From assembly GCA_040388785.1 (NCBI GenBank), contig JAZKBD010000012.1:1-50386 (forward strand): a DNA stretch of 50,386 nt, read 5' to 3'. The DNA comes from 66-474 sp040388785 (GTDB taxonomy: Bacteria; Pseudomonadota; Gammaproteobacteria; Xanthomonadales; Rhodanobacteraceae). The notes beneath the pieces were generated by a model, which was not told where the DNA came from, searched no databases, and worked only from the letters and a program-made list of their open reading frames with translations. How positions within the stretch are numbered: the first letter of the stretch is position 1; each line of letters opens with the position of its first letter. The translations under genes and the position numbers were made by a program. Of this stretch, positions 34,393 through 42,942 are shown piece by piece.

Positions 34393-35345
34393 CTTCCTCG
34401 ATGTCGGGAAAGTGCTCTCCTGTGCTTTTTCAACGCGCCGCGCGCGATCCGCGGCGGGCCGCCGATGGCCCGCAGCTGCAAGGTGTTGTTCAGCACAATG
34501 CAAGGCGCGAACGCGGCGCGGCCTTGTTGCTGGTGCTGTGGGCGACGCTGCTGCTGGCGGCATTGCTGGTCGGCGTGGCGGCGGCATCGCGCAGCCACAG
34601 CGAGGCCGCGCTTTACGGCGCCGAACATGCGCGCGCCGAACTCGCCGCCGAGGCCGGCCTCGCGCAAGCCGTCGCGGGCCTGCGCGCGCCCGACCAGCAG
34701 CACCAATGGGTGCCGGATGGACGGCCGTACACGTTCGCGTTCGACGGCGCCAAGGTCACCATCAGGGTGGTCGACGTAAGCGGCATGGTCGATCTCAATG
34801 CGGCGCCGGCCACGTTGCTGAGCGGCATCTTCCAGGCGGCGGGCGTGGACGCGGCGCGCGCGGACCAGCTTGCGGACGCGGCGGTGTCATCGCGCGGCGG
34901 CGTGCCCGGCCAGCCCGGCCAGCCGTTTCGCGCGATCGACGCGTTGGCGCGGCTGCCGGGCATGGATCTGGCTTTGTTCGGCAAGGTCGAAAACGCCGTC
35001 ACGGTTTATTCGGGCCGCAATTTCCCGGATGCGTCGTACGCCGGCGCGCTGGTACTGGCGTCGCTGCGCGGCATCGGCGTGGCGAAGGCGGAAACACAGG
35101 TGACCGCACGTCGCAACAGCCCGGCGCGGCGCGGCGCGGGCAATGGCGAGGCTTTCGGCGCGGTCGCGAACGGACCGCTGGTGGCCGGGTACGGCGGCGT
35201 GGTGGAACGGGTCTTCAGCGTCGCCGAAATGCCGGACGGCAACCGCGCCAGCCTGGACGCCACGATACGCCTGGCGTTGACGGGAGCCCAGGCACGCCCG
35301 TACAAAGTGCTGGACTGGCGCACCGATTCCGGCGCAGCGCCGTGA
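34389..35345 (+). CDS. gspK: Minor pseudopilin GspK
   Basis: 318 residues. The hydrophobic prepilin helix GAALLLVLWATLLLAALLVGVAAAS is preceded by RRER, cleavage after Gly43; that is a long leader for a pseudopilin (usual length under 20). The extra codons hold a GCGGGCC/GGCCCGC palindrome. Body: VVDVSGMVDLNAAPATLLSGIF and helix-hairpin part DALARLPGMDLALFG, typical of GspK. Start overlaps gspJ stop (ATGA). Pseudopilus tip cap. Confidence 0.9.
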   Translation: MTSSMSGKCSPVLFQRAARDPRRAADGPQLQGVVQHNARRERGAALLLVLWATLLLAALLVGVAAASRSHSEAALYGAEHARAELAAEAGLAQAVAGLRAPDQQHQWVPDGRPYTFAFDGAKVTIRVVDVSGMVDLNAAPATLLSGIFQAAGVDAARADQLADAAVSSRGGVPGQPGQPFRAIDALARLPGMDLALFGKVENAVTVYSGRNFPDASYAGALVLASLRGIGVAKAETQVTARRNSPARRGAGNGEAFGAVANGPLVAGYGGVVERVFSVAEMPDGNRASLDATIRLALTGAQARPYKVLDWRTDSGAAP

Positions 35346-35357
35346 TTCAATAGAACC

Positions 35358-36485
35358 ATGGCCACCGCGAGCGCACAATCCATCGAACGCATGAAGCTTG
35401 CCTGGTCGCGCTCGCCGCTGCCGGGCTTCCTGCATTGGTGGGGCGGCGAACTGGCCAAGTTGCTGCCGGCGCGCATCCGCGCGTGGCTGCAGCGCGGTCC
35501 CGACGTGCTGCGCTTGACGATGGGACCGGATGCGCTGCTGGTGAAGCGTGCACGCACGGGTGACGTGCTGGCCACGATTCCGGCGGAGGCCACGGCCGAA
35601 GTCCAGCGCGCGACGTTCAAGAGCGCGTGTGCAGGCATCGATCCGGATGATCGCCGGCTGGTGCTGGTGGTGGCGGGCGCGTCGGTGCTGCAGCGACGCT
35701 TGCTGATGCCGCTTGCTGCCACGGCCGATCCGCGCAAGGTGGTCGGTTACGAACTCGACCGGCAGACGCCGTTCAAACCCGACCAGCTTTATTACGACGT
35801 GCGCGTCAGCCCGGCGCCAGCGCCCGTGGGACAAGTCGCGCTGGATTTGTACGCCGCGCCGCGCGCCGAACTCGATCCGATGCTGGAACGCTTGGCCGCG
35901 ATAGGCGTGCATCCCGATTGCGTGGACGTGCAGGCCGGCAACGGCGCGCTCGCGGGCGTGGATTTGCTGCCGGCCGGGCGCCGGCCGCGCAGGCAAGACA
36001 AGCGGCGGCGCCTGAACTGGATGCTCGCCGCGGGTTGCGTGCTGCTGGTCGTGCTGGTGCTGGCGCAGTGGCTGGGCAATCGCCGCGCGGCGTTGGCGAA
36101 GATGCAGGACGAGGTGGACGCGATGCGTGCGCAGGCGACCCAATCCGAACAGTTGCGCGCGCAGTTGACCGCGGCGGTCGCCGCTTCGCAATTCCTGGTG
36201 AAGCGCAAGGCCGAGAATCCGCCGCCGCTTGCGGTACTCGATGATTTGACCCGGCGCATGCCGGCGACGGCATGGCTGGATGCCATGACGCTCGATGATT
36301 CCGGTGGCATCGACATCAAGGGCGAAGCCGACAAGGCCGCGGCCCTGGTCGACACGCTGGGCGGCTCGAAGGTATTCGGGGAACCCAAATTGCAGGGCGT
36401 CATCCAGCCCGACCCCGCCACCGGCAAGGAACGCTTCGAACTGACCGCACGCGTCAGGCAACAGGTTCCCGCCAATGCGCATTGA
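35358..36485 (+). CDS. gspL: Type II secretion protein GspL
   Basis: 375 residues. Actin-like cytoplasmic domain (about 1-210, with VLRLTMGPDALLVKRA and KVVGYELDRQTPFKPDQLYYD, the usual PilM/GspL contact region), one membrane helix LNWMLAAGCVLLVVLVLAQWL (about residues 215-235) and a periplasmic ferredoxin-like end with a PPPLAVLDDLTRRMPATAWLD pattern shared with PilN. GspL recruits GspE to the membrane. Starts 12 bases after gspK; the gspM start lies inside its end by 11 bases. Confidence 0.9.
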   Translation: MATASAQSIERMKLAWSRSPLPGFLHWWGGELAKLLPARIRAWLQRGPDVLRLTMGPDALLVKRARTGDVLATIPAEATAEVQRATFKSACAGIDPDDRRLVLVVAGASVLQRRLLMPLAATADPRKVVGYELDRQTPFKPDQLYYDVRVSPAPAPVGQVALDLYAAPRAELDPMLERLAAIGVHPDCVDVQAGNGALAGVDLLPAGRRPRRQDKRRRLNWMLAAGCVLLVVLVLAQWLGNRRAALAKMQDEVDAMRAQATQSEQLRAQLTAAVAASQFLVKRKAENPPPLAVLDDLTRRMPATAWLDAMTLDDSGGIDIKGEADKAAALVDTLGGSKVFGEPKLQGVIQPDPATGKERFELTARVRQQVPANAH

Positions 36486-37062
36486 CGCCAAACGCCTGAC
36501 GCCGATGCAGTCGCGCGTGGCCGCCATCGTGCTGGCGCTCATCGCGCTGGCGATCGCGTATTTCGTGCTGCTGCACTGGTGGTTCGTCGCGCCGCTGATG
36601 CGCGTGGACGGCCAGATGCAGGATCTGCAATCGATCCAGGCAAAGTATGCGGCGGCGATCGCCGAGCGGCCGCTGCTGCAGAAGCGCGTCGCCGACCTCG
36701 AGCGCGGCGGCGCCACCGTCAACGCGTTCCTCTCGGCCAGCGATCCCAGCACCGCGTCGGCCGACCTGATCCAGCGCGCCACCGACGTGGTGGCGGCGCA
36801 CGAACACGAGGGCGCGGGTTGCAGCATGCCATCCAAGATGCCGATCGAGCAGGACAGCGGCAACGAACCGTTCCGCCGCGTCAGCGTCAGCATCACGCTC
36901 GATTGCGGCATGCAGCCGCTGGCCGCGGTGCTGCACGATTTCGATCGCGGCCTGCCGTACCTGTTCGTCGACAACCTGACCGTCGCGCGTTCGCCGAGCG
37001 GCCGCTTGCAGGCGCAGTTGTCGCTGTCGGGTTATTTGCGTCCGTCGGGTGCGCCGCCATGA
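36475..37062 (+). CDS. gspM: Type II secretion protein GspM
   Basis: 195 residues, one membrane helix near the N-terminus (AAIVLALIALAIAYFVLLHWW) then a coiled segment and a PilO-like periplasmic domain (RRVSVSITLDCGMQPLAAVLHDFDRGLPYLFVDNLTV). GspM partners GspL and the pseudopilins. Overlaps gspL by 11 bases and gspN by four (ATGA). Confidence 0.9.
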   Translation: MRIDAKRLTPMQSRVAAIVLALIALAIAYFVLLHWWFVAPLMRVDGQMQDLQSIQAKYAAAIAERPLLQKRVADLERGGATVNAFLSASDPSTASADLIQRATDVVAAHEHEGAGCSMPSKMPIEQDSGNEPFRRVSVSITLDCGMQPLAAVLHDFDRGLPYLFVDNLTVARSPSGRLQAQLSLSGYLRPSGAPP

Positions 37063-37754
37063 ACGCTGCCGATCGCCGCCGCCTCACGCCATCGCTCGGC
37101 ATCTTGGCCGCGGTATTGCTGCTGGTCCTGATCGCGCTGTGGCTGGGCCTCGGGCGCGGCGTCCGCTGGCACGACCAGGCCGCGCCGCCGAAACTGCCGC
37201 GCACCGGAACCACCCTGCCGCCCCCCCCGGTGCCGCCTCTGGACGAATACGCGGCGGTCTGGCAGCACCCGCTGTTCAATCCTGCGCGCACGCCGGAAGC
37301 CGCGACCGGCAATGGCGACGAGGCCACCGGCGACCTGCAGTTGACCGGCGTGATCATACTGCCGAACCTGAAGATGGCGATCCTGCACGACAAGACCAAC
37401 AACAAGGATTACCGCGTCATCGAGGGCCGGCCTTCGCGTGGCGGTCCGGCGCTGGTCGAACTGCATCCGCGCAGCGCGGTGGTGGATACCTCGGGCTCGC
37501 GCGTGACCCTGCAATTGATCCCCGGTCCCGCGCCCGACTCGAGCGCGCCGGGTGACGATGGCACGCAGCAGAGCGCAGGGCAGGGCGCATCTGCTATGGT
37601 CTCGCGCCAAGTGCAGAACGATTCGGGGCGGCAAGTGCCGATGGGCATGCCCCGCGACCTGCCGTCCGCCGAAGCACGCGCCCGCCAGTTGCGGGCACGC
37701 ATCGAGGCGGAACGGCGCCGCGCCGCGGCACGCCAACACGATGATGGCGGTTGA
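37059..37754 (+). CDS. gspN: Type II secretion protein GspN (GspC-like, XpsN)
   Basis: 231 residues: helix ILAAVLLLVLIALWLGLGRG, a Pro-rich linker, then a homology region resembling GspC (YAAVWQHPLFNPARTPE ... LQLTGVIILPNLKMAILHD ... KDYRVIEGRPS). In Xanthomonas the equivalent XpsN replaces GspC in the complex with the secretin. The C-terminal end (RQLRARIEAERRRAAARQHD) is a charged helix. Overlaps gspM by ATGA, 53 bases before gspD. Confidence 0.85.
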   Translation: MNAADRRRLTPSLGILAAVLLLVLIALWLGLGRGVRWHDQAAPPKLPRTGTTLPPPPVPPLDEYAAVWQHPLFNPARTPEAATGNGDEATGDLQLTGVIILPNLKMAILHDKTNNKDYRVIEGRPSRGGPALVELHPRSAVVDTSGSRVTLQLIPGPAPDSSAPGDDGTQQSAGQGASAMVSRQVQNDSGRQVPMGMPRDLPSAEARARQLRARIEAERRRAAARQHDDGG

Positions 37755-37807
37755 TCCAAGGCCGGCCTGACCGGCTTCATGCAGTTCGATCGTCTGGAGA
37801 GCAAGAC

Positions 37808-40495
37808 GTGTACAAGAAGTTGGCTACGCTGGGGCTCATCTGCACCATGGCAGTGCTGGCCGGCTGCGCCCCGCAGGTTCGGCCGGACAACGATTACAGC
37901 CTGCAGCGCCAGGCGATCGCGGGCACCCAGAAGCCGGTACCGCAACCGCTGGACGTCGGCACCGCGCAGGAAAACCAGACGCTCGCGAACGCACCGGCAC
38001 CGCAGCAGCAATACGGCACCGGCGTGTTCGTCAACGCGGCCGCCGCGCACGGCAAGTCCGGCGAGGCCAACTCAGGCGGCACCATCACCTTCAACTTCGA
38101 CAACCAGCCGGTGCAGGCCGCGGTCAAGGCGATCCTCGGCGACGTGCTGCACGCCAACTATTCGATCGCGCCCGGCGTCAAGGGCACGGTGACGTTCGCG
38201 ACCTCGCAGCCGGTCACGCAGGACGAGGTGCTGCCGATCCTGCAGATGCTGCTGTCGTGGACCGGCAATGCGCTGATCCAGCAGAACGGGCGCTATCTGG
38301 TGCTGCCGATCGACCAGGCCGCGCCCGGCAACCTGGTGCCGGGACTGGGTGCGGTGCCGCCCGGCATGGGCTACGCGGCGCGCCTGTTCCCGCTGCATTA
38401 CGTGTCCGCCGATGCGATGCAGAAATTGCTGAAGCCGTTCGCGGATCCCAAGGCGTTCCTGCTGGTCGATCCGCTGCGCAACATCCTGGTGATGGGCGGC
38501 ACGCCCGACGAGTTGTCCAATTACCAGCGCATCGTGCGCACCTTCGACGTCGACTGGCTGCGCGGCATGTCGGTCGCGGTGATTCCGCTCGAGCACGTGC
38601 AGGCTTCGGAACTGGTCGGCCAGCTCGAAACGATTCTCAACGAGCAGGGCGGCGAAGAGAAGAGCGAGAACCAGCAGAAGGTGCCGGGCAGCAACGTCAC
38701 CGTCACCTTCGGCAATTCGGGTACCGCGGCGGCGGGCAGTCTGTCCAGCATGATTCGCCTGATTCCGCTCAAGCAAAGCAATTCACTGGTGGTGATCACC
38801 TCGCAGCCGTCCTACATCGACGAAGTGCGCCGGCTGGTCACGACCATCGACAACGGCGCCGGCAATGCGTCTGGCCTGTACGTGTACAACGTGCTCAACG
38901 TGAAGGCGTCGGACCTCGCCAAGCACCTCAACGAATTGTTCGGCAACAGCACCAACGGCAATGCCCAAAACCAGGCCGGCGCCGTGGCGCCGGGTTTCTC
39001 GCCGCTGGAACAGACGGGGCAGGGCCGGCTCGGCGGGCAATCGGGTTTTGGTTCCTTTGCGCAGGACAGCACGTTCGGCGGCGGCACCGACAACGGCAGC
39101 AGCGACATGTTCGGCGGCAGCGGAAGCGGCAGCGACAACGACAACAGCATGGTGTCCGGTTCCACCCAGAATCGCCGCCAGCAGCAGGGCAACCAGGGCA
39201 GCGTCGCGTTCACGACCAGCGAGGGCGTGCGCATCGCGGCCGTCAACGAGAACAATCAATTGCTGGTCCGGGCGACGCCGAGCGCGTGGCAGAAATTGCT
39301 GCCGGTGATCCAGCGCCTCGATGAGAGGCCGCTGCAGGTGCAGATCGAAACCAAGGTGCTGGAAGTCAACCTGACCGGCGAGTTCCAGTTCGGCGTGCAG
39401 TATTACCTCGGCGGGCTGATCGGCAGCCAGCCCGGGTCGCCGCCTACGCCCGGCGTCGACAACGCCTACCACCGCCATCAGGGCGCCGCGGGTCTGGGCG
39501 GGGTCCAGTACGCAACGTCGGATGCGTTGTTCTATTCGTTCGCCGGCAACAAGCTGCAGTTCGCGCTGAGCGCGATGGAAAGCAGCGGCGACGCCAAGGT
39601 GTTGTCGGCACCGTCCACGGTGGTGCTCAACAACCAGGAAACCACCTTCAAGGTGGGCGAGAAGATTCCGATCGTGCAGACGTACCTCGTGCCGGGCGTC
39701 GGCATCGGGTCCACGTCCGGCAACTACAACGCAGGCCAGGTGCAGTACATCGATACCGGCGTGCTGCTGGACGTGGTGCCCCGCGTCAGTCCCGGTGGAC
39801 TCGTGTACCTCGACGTGCAGCAGATCGTCAGCAAGCCTTCCGCCACCACCGACAAGAACGGCAACTACACCATTTCCAACCGCGCGCTCTCGACCGAAGT
39901 CGCGGTGCAGAGCGGCCAGACGGTGTTGCTGGGCGGCCTGATCCAGCAGACCGACAGCGTGCAGGACAACGGCGTGCCGTTCCTCAACCGCATCCCGGTG
40001 CTCGGGCGACTGTTCGGCACCACCGATCGCAACCGCGACCGCACCGAGCTGATCGTGCTGATCACGCCGCGCATCATCCGCAACCCCGAAGAAGCGCGCC
40101 AGAACACCGACGAATACGAAAGCGAGTTCGAATCGCTGAAGCCGATCCTGCCGGGAGGCAGCGCCAGCACCGCGCCCGCGGCCGGAGCCGATGCGGGGGC
40201 TTCCGCCGTGACGCCGGCGCAAACGCTGCCTGCGGACGGCGCATCCGCCGCGGCGCCATCGGGTGACTGGGCCGTGCAGGTTGCGGCTTTCACCAGCGAT
40301 GCCGATGCGCAGGCATTGAGCGGCAGATTGCAGCAGCTCGGCTTCGCGAGCTACGTCGAAAATGCGCAGGTCTCCACCGGCACAACGTGGCGTGTCCGCG
40401 CAGGGCCGGTCGTCAGCCGTGACGCCGCCGAGCGCCTGCGCGCCGTGATCGCGGACAGCCTGCATCTCAGCGGCATGACGATTGTGCAGCGCTAG
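37808..40495 (+). CDS. gspD: Type II secretin GspD with C-terminal SPOR domain
   Basis: 895-residue outer-membrane lipoprotein: GTG start, signal ending AVLAGC. N0 and N1-N3 ring domains (ITFNFDNQPVQAAVKAILGDVLHANYSI; YAARLFPLHYVSADAMQKLLKP; LYVYNVLNVKASDLAKHLNELFG) with a Gly/Ser/Gln-rich insert in N3 (about residues 395-455), then the secretin domain (VQIETKVLEVNLTGEFQFGVQ, LSAPSTVVLNNQETTFKVGEKIPI, VLLGGLIQQ). Residues about 818-895 form a SPOR domain (WAVQVAAFTSDADAQALSGRLQQLGF). The SPOR addition would bind peptidoglycan. GGAG eight bases before the GTG supports the start. Confidence 0.94.
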   Translation: MYKKLATLGLICTMAVLAGCAPQVRPDNDYSLQRQAIAGTQKPVPQPLDVGTAQENQTLANAPAPQQQYGTGVFVNAAAAHGKSGEANSGGTITFNFDNQPVQAAVKAILGDVLHANYSIAPGVKGTVTFATSQPVTQDEVLPILQMLLSWTGNALIQQNGRYLVLPIDQAAPGNLVPGLGAVPPGMGYAARLFPLHYVSADAMQKLLKPFADPKAFLLVDPLRNILVMGGTPDELSNYQRIVRTFDVDWLRGMSVAVIPLEHVQASELVGQLETILNEQGGEEKSENQQKVPGSNVTVTFGNSGTAAAGSLSSMIRLIPLKQSNSLVVITSQPSYIDEVRRLVTTIDNGAGNASGLYVYNVLNVKASDLAKHLNELFGNSTNGNAQNQAGAVAPGFSPLEQTGQGRLGGQSGFGSFAQDSTFGGGTDNGSSDMFGGSGSGSDNDNSMVSGSTQNRRQQQGNQGSVAFTTSEGVRIAAVNENNQLLVRATPSAWQKLLPVIQRLDERPLQVQIETKVLEVNLTGEFQFGVQYYLGGLIGSQPGSPPTPGVDNAYHRHQGAAGLGGVQYATSDALFYSFAGNKLQFALSAMESSGDAKVLSAPSTVVLNNQETTFKVGEKIPIVQTYLVPGVGIGSTSGNYNAGQVQYIDTGVLLDVVPRVSPGGLVYLDVQQIVSKPSATTDKNGNYTISNRALSTEVAVQSGQTVLLGGLIQQTDSVQDNGVPFLNRIPVLGRLFGTTDRNRDRTELIVLITPRIIRNPEEARQNTDEYESEFESLKPILPGGSASTAPAAGADAGASAVTPAQTLPADGASAAAPSGDWAVQVAAFTSDADAQALSGRLQQLGFASYVENAQVSTGTTWRVRAGPVVSRDAAERLRAVIADSLHLSGMTIVQR

Positions 40496-40528
40496 CATCT
40501 GTTGGCGCTCGCATTCAGGGAGAGCGTG

Positions 40529-41455
40529 ATGAAGCGTTCTGCGTGGTGGCTGCTGCTGATTGCAACGGTTGTGCCCGCTCTGGCACTTGCACATGGCGGC
40601 GCGGATGCAGCGAAACGCGGTGTCGAGGCCAGTATGCTCGTCACGGGCACGATCACCGTCAATTCTCAGGGCGGTGTGCAAAGTTACACGGTGCAGGATT
40701 CGGACAAGCTCCCGACTGCAGTACAGCACATCATCCAGACGACAGTGTCGCGTTGGCAGTTCGTTCCGATCGTGGCCGAGGGCAAGGCCGTGTCGGCCGA
40801 GGCCGGCATGTCGCTGCGTATCGTTGCGGACATGACCGACGCGCAGCACGCCACGATTCGCGTTGCCAGCGCCGCGTTCGGGTGTGAGGCCCGGCCCAAG
40901 AGCAATCTCCCCGGAGAATGTCCAGCCGGCACGGCCGTTCGCTACGTCCGACGGCAACCGCCCGATTATCCGAGGGCGGCAGCGCGGGCGGGCGTAGGCG
41001 GCGAGGTATTTCTGGTGATCCAGGTTGGTCGCGATGGACATGTGACGCAGGCTGCAGCGCGACAGGTCAATCTGTATCGACTGACCGACGAACCCGCGCT
41101 TTACAGAAAGATGCTCGCGGAGGCCTCACTGCAGGCAGCGCGCAAATGGCAATTCAGCATTCCGACGACGGGCTCGAATACCGCAAAGGATCACTGGATC
41201 GTGCAGGTGCCAATCAATTACACAGTGGGTGGCGCGCCAAGCGATGCCTGCGGGGCAATACCCTGTTCCAGTCCGCGCCCATATGCTTGGAGGGCGTACA
41301 TTCCAGGCCCCGTGCAAAGCATTTCCTGGGATCACGAGAGCACGTCGACTTCATCCAGCACGAGTACCGATGCGATCGCGAGTGGCGGATTGTTTGTCAG
41401 GGACACGCGCTTCGTCCTGAAAACCACCCTTGCAGACGGCAGCGGCCGCTCCTGA
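40529..41455 (+). CDS. Secreted protein with TonB C-terminal-like domain
   Basis: 308 residues; signal peptide WWLLLIATVVPALALAHGG. The part DYPRAAARAGVGGEVFLVIQVGRDGHVTQAAARQVN and ARKWQFSIPTTG match the C-terminal fold of TonB-family proteins, but there is no N-terminal anchor helix plus Pro-rich spacer of a real TonB, so it is a free periplasmic protein. The Ser/Thr run near the end (STSTSSSTSTD) is low complexity. AGGGAGA seven bases before the ATG (40529) fixes the start. Lies 33 bases past gspD. Function unknown. Confidence 0.75.
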   Translation: MKRSAWWLLLIATVVPALALAHGGADAAKRGVEASMLVTGTITVNSQGGVQSYTVQDSDKLPTAVQHIIQTTVSRWQFVPIVAEGKAVSAEAGMSLRIVADMTDAQHATIRVASAAFGCEARPKSNLPGECPAGTAVRYVRRQPPDYPRAAARAGVGGEVFLVIQVGRDGHVTQAAARQVNLYRLTDEPALYRKMLAEASLQAARKWQFSIPTTGSNTAKDHWIVQVPINYTVGGAPSDACGAIPCSSPRPYAWRAYIPGPVQSISWDHESTSTSSSTSTDAIASGGLFVRDTRFVLKTTLADGSGRS

Positions 41456-41493
41456 TCGTCACCGCTGTGATGGCAGGCCGCTAGACTGCGCGG

Positions 41494-42378
41494 ATGCCCG
41501 CAACGCTGACGTCCATCCTCATCGTCGCCGCCGACAGCGGCGCGTCGCTGCGCGAATGCGTGGCGCGCGCGCTGGCGTCCAGCGCGCCGGTCGAGGTGAT
41601 CCTCGTCGACAACGCGTCGCGTGACGGCGTGCCGCAGGCGCTGGCGCGCGCTTACGAACACGACGAGCGCCTGCGCGTGATCTACAACCACGCGAACCTC
41701 GGCTTCGGTCCGGCGGTGAATGTCGGCACGCGAGAGGCGCAGGGCGACACGTTGTTGGTGCTGAATCCGGATTGCCTGCTGGAAAAAAACACGCCGGCGC
41801 GCATGCTGGACGTGTTGCACGCGCATCCGGATGCGGGCGTGATCGGGGCGGTGGTGTGCGATGCGGACGGCGCGCCCGATCCGGCGTCGCGACGTCGCGA
41901 TCCGCTGTTGCGCCGTTCGCTCAATGCGATGGCCGGCCGCGCCAGGCGCGAGACAGAGGATGCGCGCTACGAAGGCATCAACGTGCCGGGCCCAATTCCG
42001 CAGGAGCCGATCGAAGCCGAGAACGTATCCGGCGCGCTGCTGCTGCTGCCGCGTGCAGTGTTCGAACGATTGAATGGTTTCGACGAAGGCTACTTCCTGC
42101 ACTGCGAGGATCTGGACCTGTGCCGCCGCGCGCGCGATGCGGGTTACACGGTGTGGCTCGCGGGCGACGTGCGCGTGCATCACGGCAAGGGTGGTTCCAG
42201 CCGGCATCGGCCGGTGTTCGTCAGTTGGCACAAGCACCGCGGCATGTGGCGCTGGTTCCGCAAATTCGATCCCGCGGCGTGCAGACCGTTCACGCGCGCG
42301 CTGGTATGGTTCGGCGTCTGGTTGCACTTCGCAGTGACGGCGCCGGGCCTGTGGCTGCGTCGCGTTGCCTCACGTTGA
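41494..42378 (+). CDS. Family 2 glycosyltransferase (rhamnosyltransferase-like)
   Basis: 294 residues, GT-A fold. VEVILVDNASRDG carries the nucleotide-binding Asp, NHANLGFGPAVNVGTREAQGDTLLVLNPDCLL is the WbbL-type signature (NPD in place of DxD), EAENVSGALLLLPRAVFERLNGFDEGYFLHCEDLDLCRRAR is the acceptor/catalytic region. Likely acts in cell-surface polysaccharide synthesis; donor and acceptor unknown. The end overlaps the region upstream of def by proximity only (16 bases). Confidence 0.87.
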   Translation: MPATLTSILIVAADSGASLRECVARALASSAPVEVILVDNASRDGVPQALARAYEHDERLRVIYNHANLGFGPAVNVGTREAQGDTLLVLNPDCLLEKNTPARMLDVLHAHPDAGVIGAVVCDADGAPDPASRRRDPLLRRSLNAMAGRARRETEDARYEGINVPGPIPQEPIEAENVSGALLLLPRAVFERLNGFDEGYFLHCEDLDLCRRARDAGYTVWLAGDVRVHHGKGGSSRHRPVFVSWHKHRGMWRWFRKFDPAACRPFTRALVWFGVWLHFAVTAPGLWLRRVASR

Positions 42379-42394
42379 ACACGGTGTAGCAAGC

Positions 42395-42931
42395 ATGATC
42401 CGCGAAATCCTGAAAATGGGCGACCCGCGCCTGCTGCGCGTGGCGCCGCCGGTGCCGCCCACGATGTTCGGCACGGCCGAATTGAACAACCTGATCACCG
42501 ACATGTTCGAAACCATGCAGGCCGCCGACGGCGTCGGTCTTGCCGCGCCGCAGATCGGCGTGGACCTGCAACTGGTGGTGTTCGGTTTCGAGCATTCCGA
42601 TCGTTATCCGGACGAACCGGAAGTGCCGCGCACGATCCTGTTGAATCCGTTGATCACGCCGCTGTCGCGCGACATGGAGGAAGGCTGGGAAGGTTGCCTG
42701 TCGGTGCCGGGCTTGCGCGGTGTGGTGAGCCGCCACAGCATGATCCGCTACCAGGGCGTCGACCCCGCCGGCATGCCGATCGACCGCACCGCCGAGGGCT
42801 TCCACGCGCGGGTCGTACAGCACGAATGTGATCACCTGATCGGGCGTCTGTATCCCTCGCGCATCACCGACTTCTCGCGCTTCGGCTTCATCGACGTGTT
42901 GTTTCCCGAGGAAGCCGGCCAATTGGAGTAG
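42395..42931 (+). CDS. def: Peptide deformylase
   Basis: Metalloenzyme removing the N-formyl group from new proteins. All three motifs are present: GVGLAAPQIG (motif 1), EGCLSVPG with metal Cys (motif 2) and HECDHLIG (motif 3, HExxH variant giving metal His and Glu). 178 residues. I chose the ATG at 42395 (MIREILKMGDPRLL). Ribosome site weak. Converges with valS (11 bases between stops). Confidence 0.96.
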   Translation: MIREILKMGDPRLLRVAPPVPPTMFGTAELNNLITDMFETMQAADGVGLAAPQIGVDLQLVVFGFEHSDRYPDEPEVPRTILLNPLITPLSRDMEEGWEGCLSVPGLRGVVSRHSMIRYQGVDPAGMPIDRTAEGFHARVVQHECDHLIGRLYPSRITDFSRFGFIDVLFPEEAGQLE

Positions 42932-42942
42932 CGCCTAGCGCG

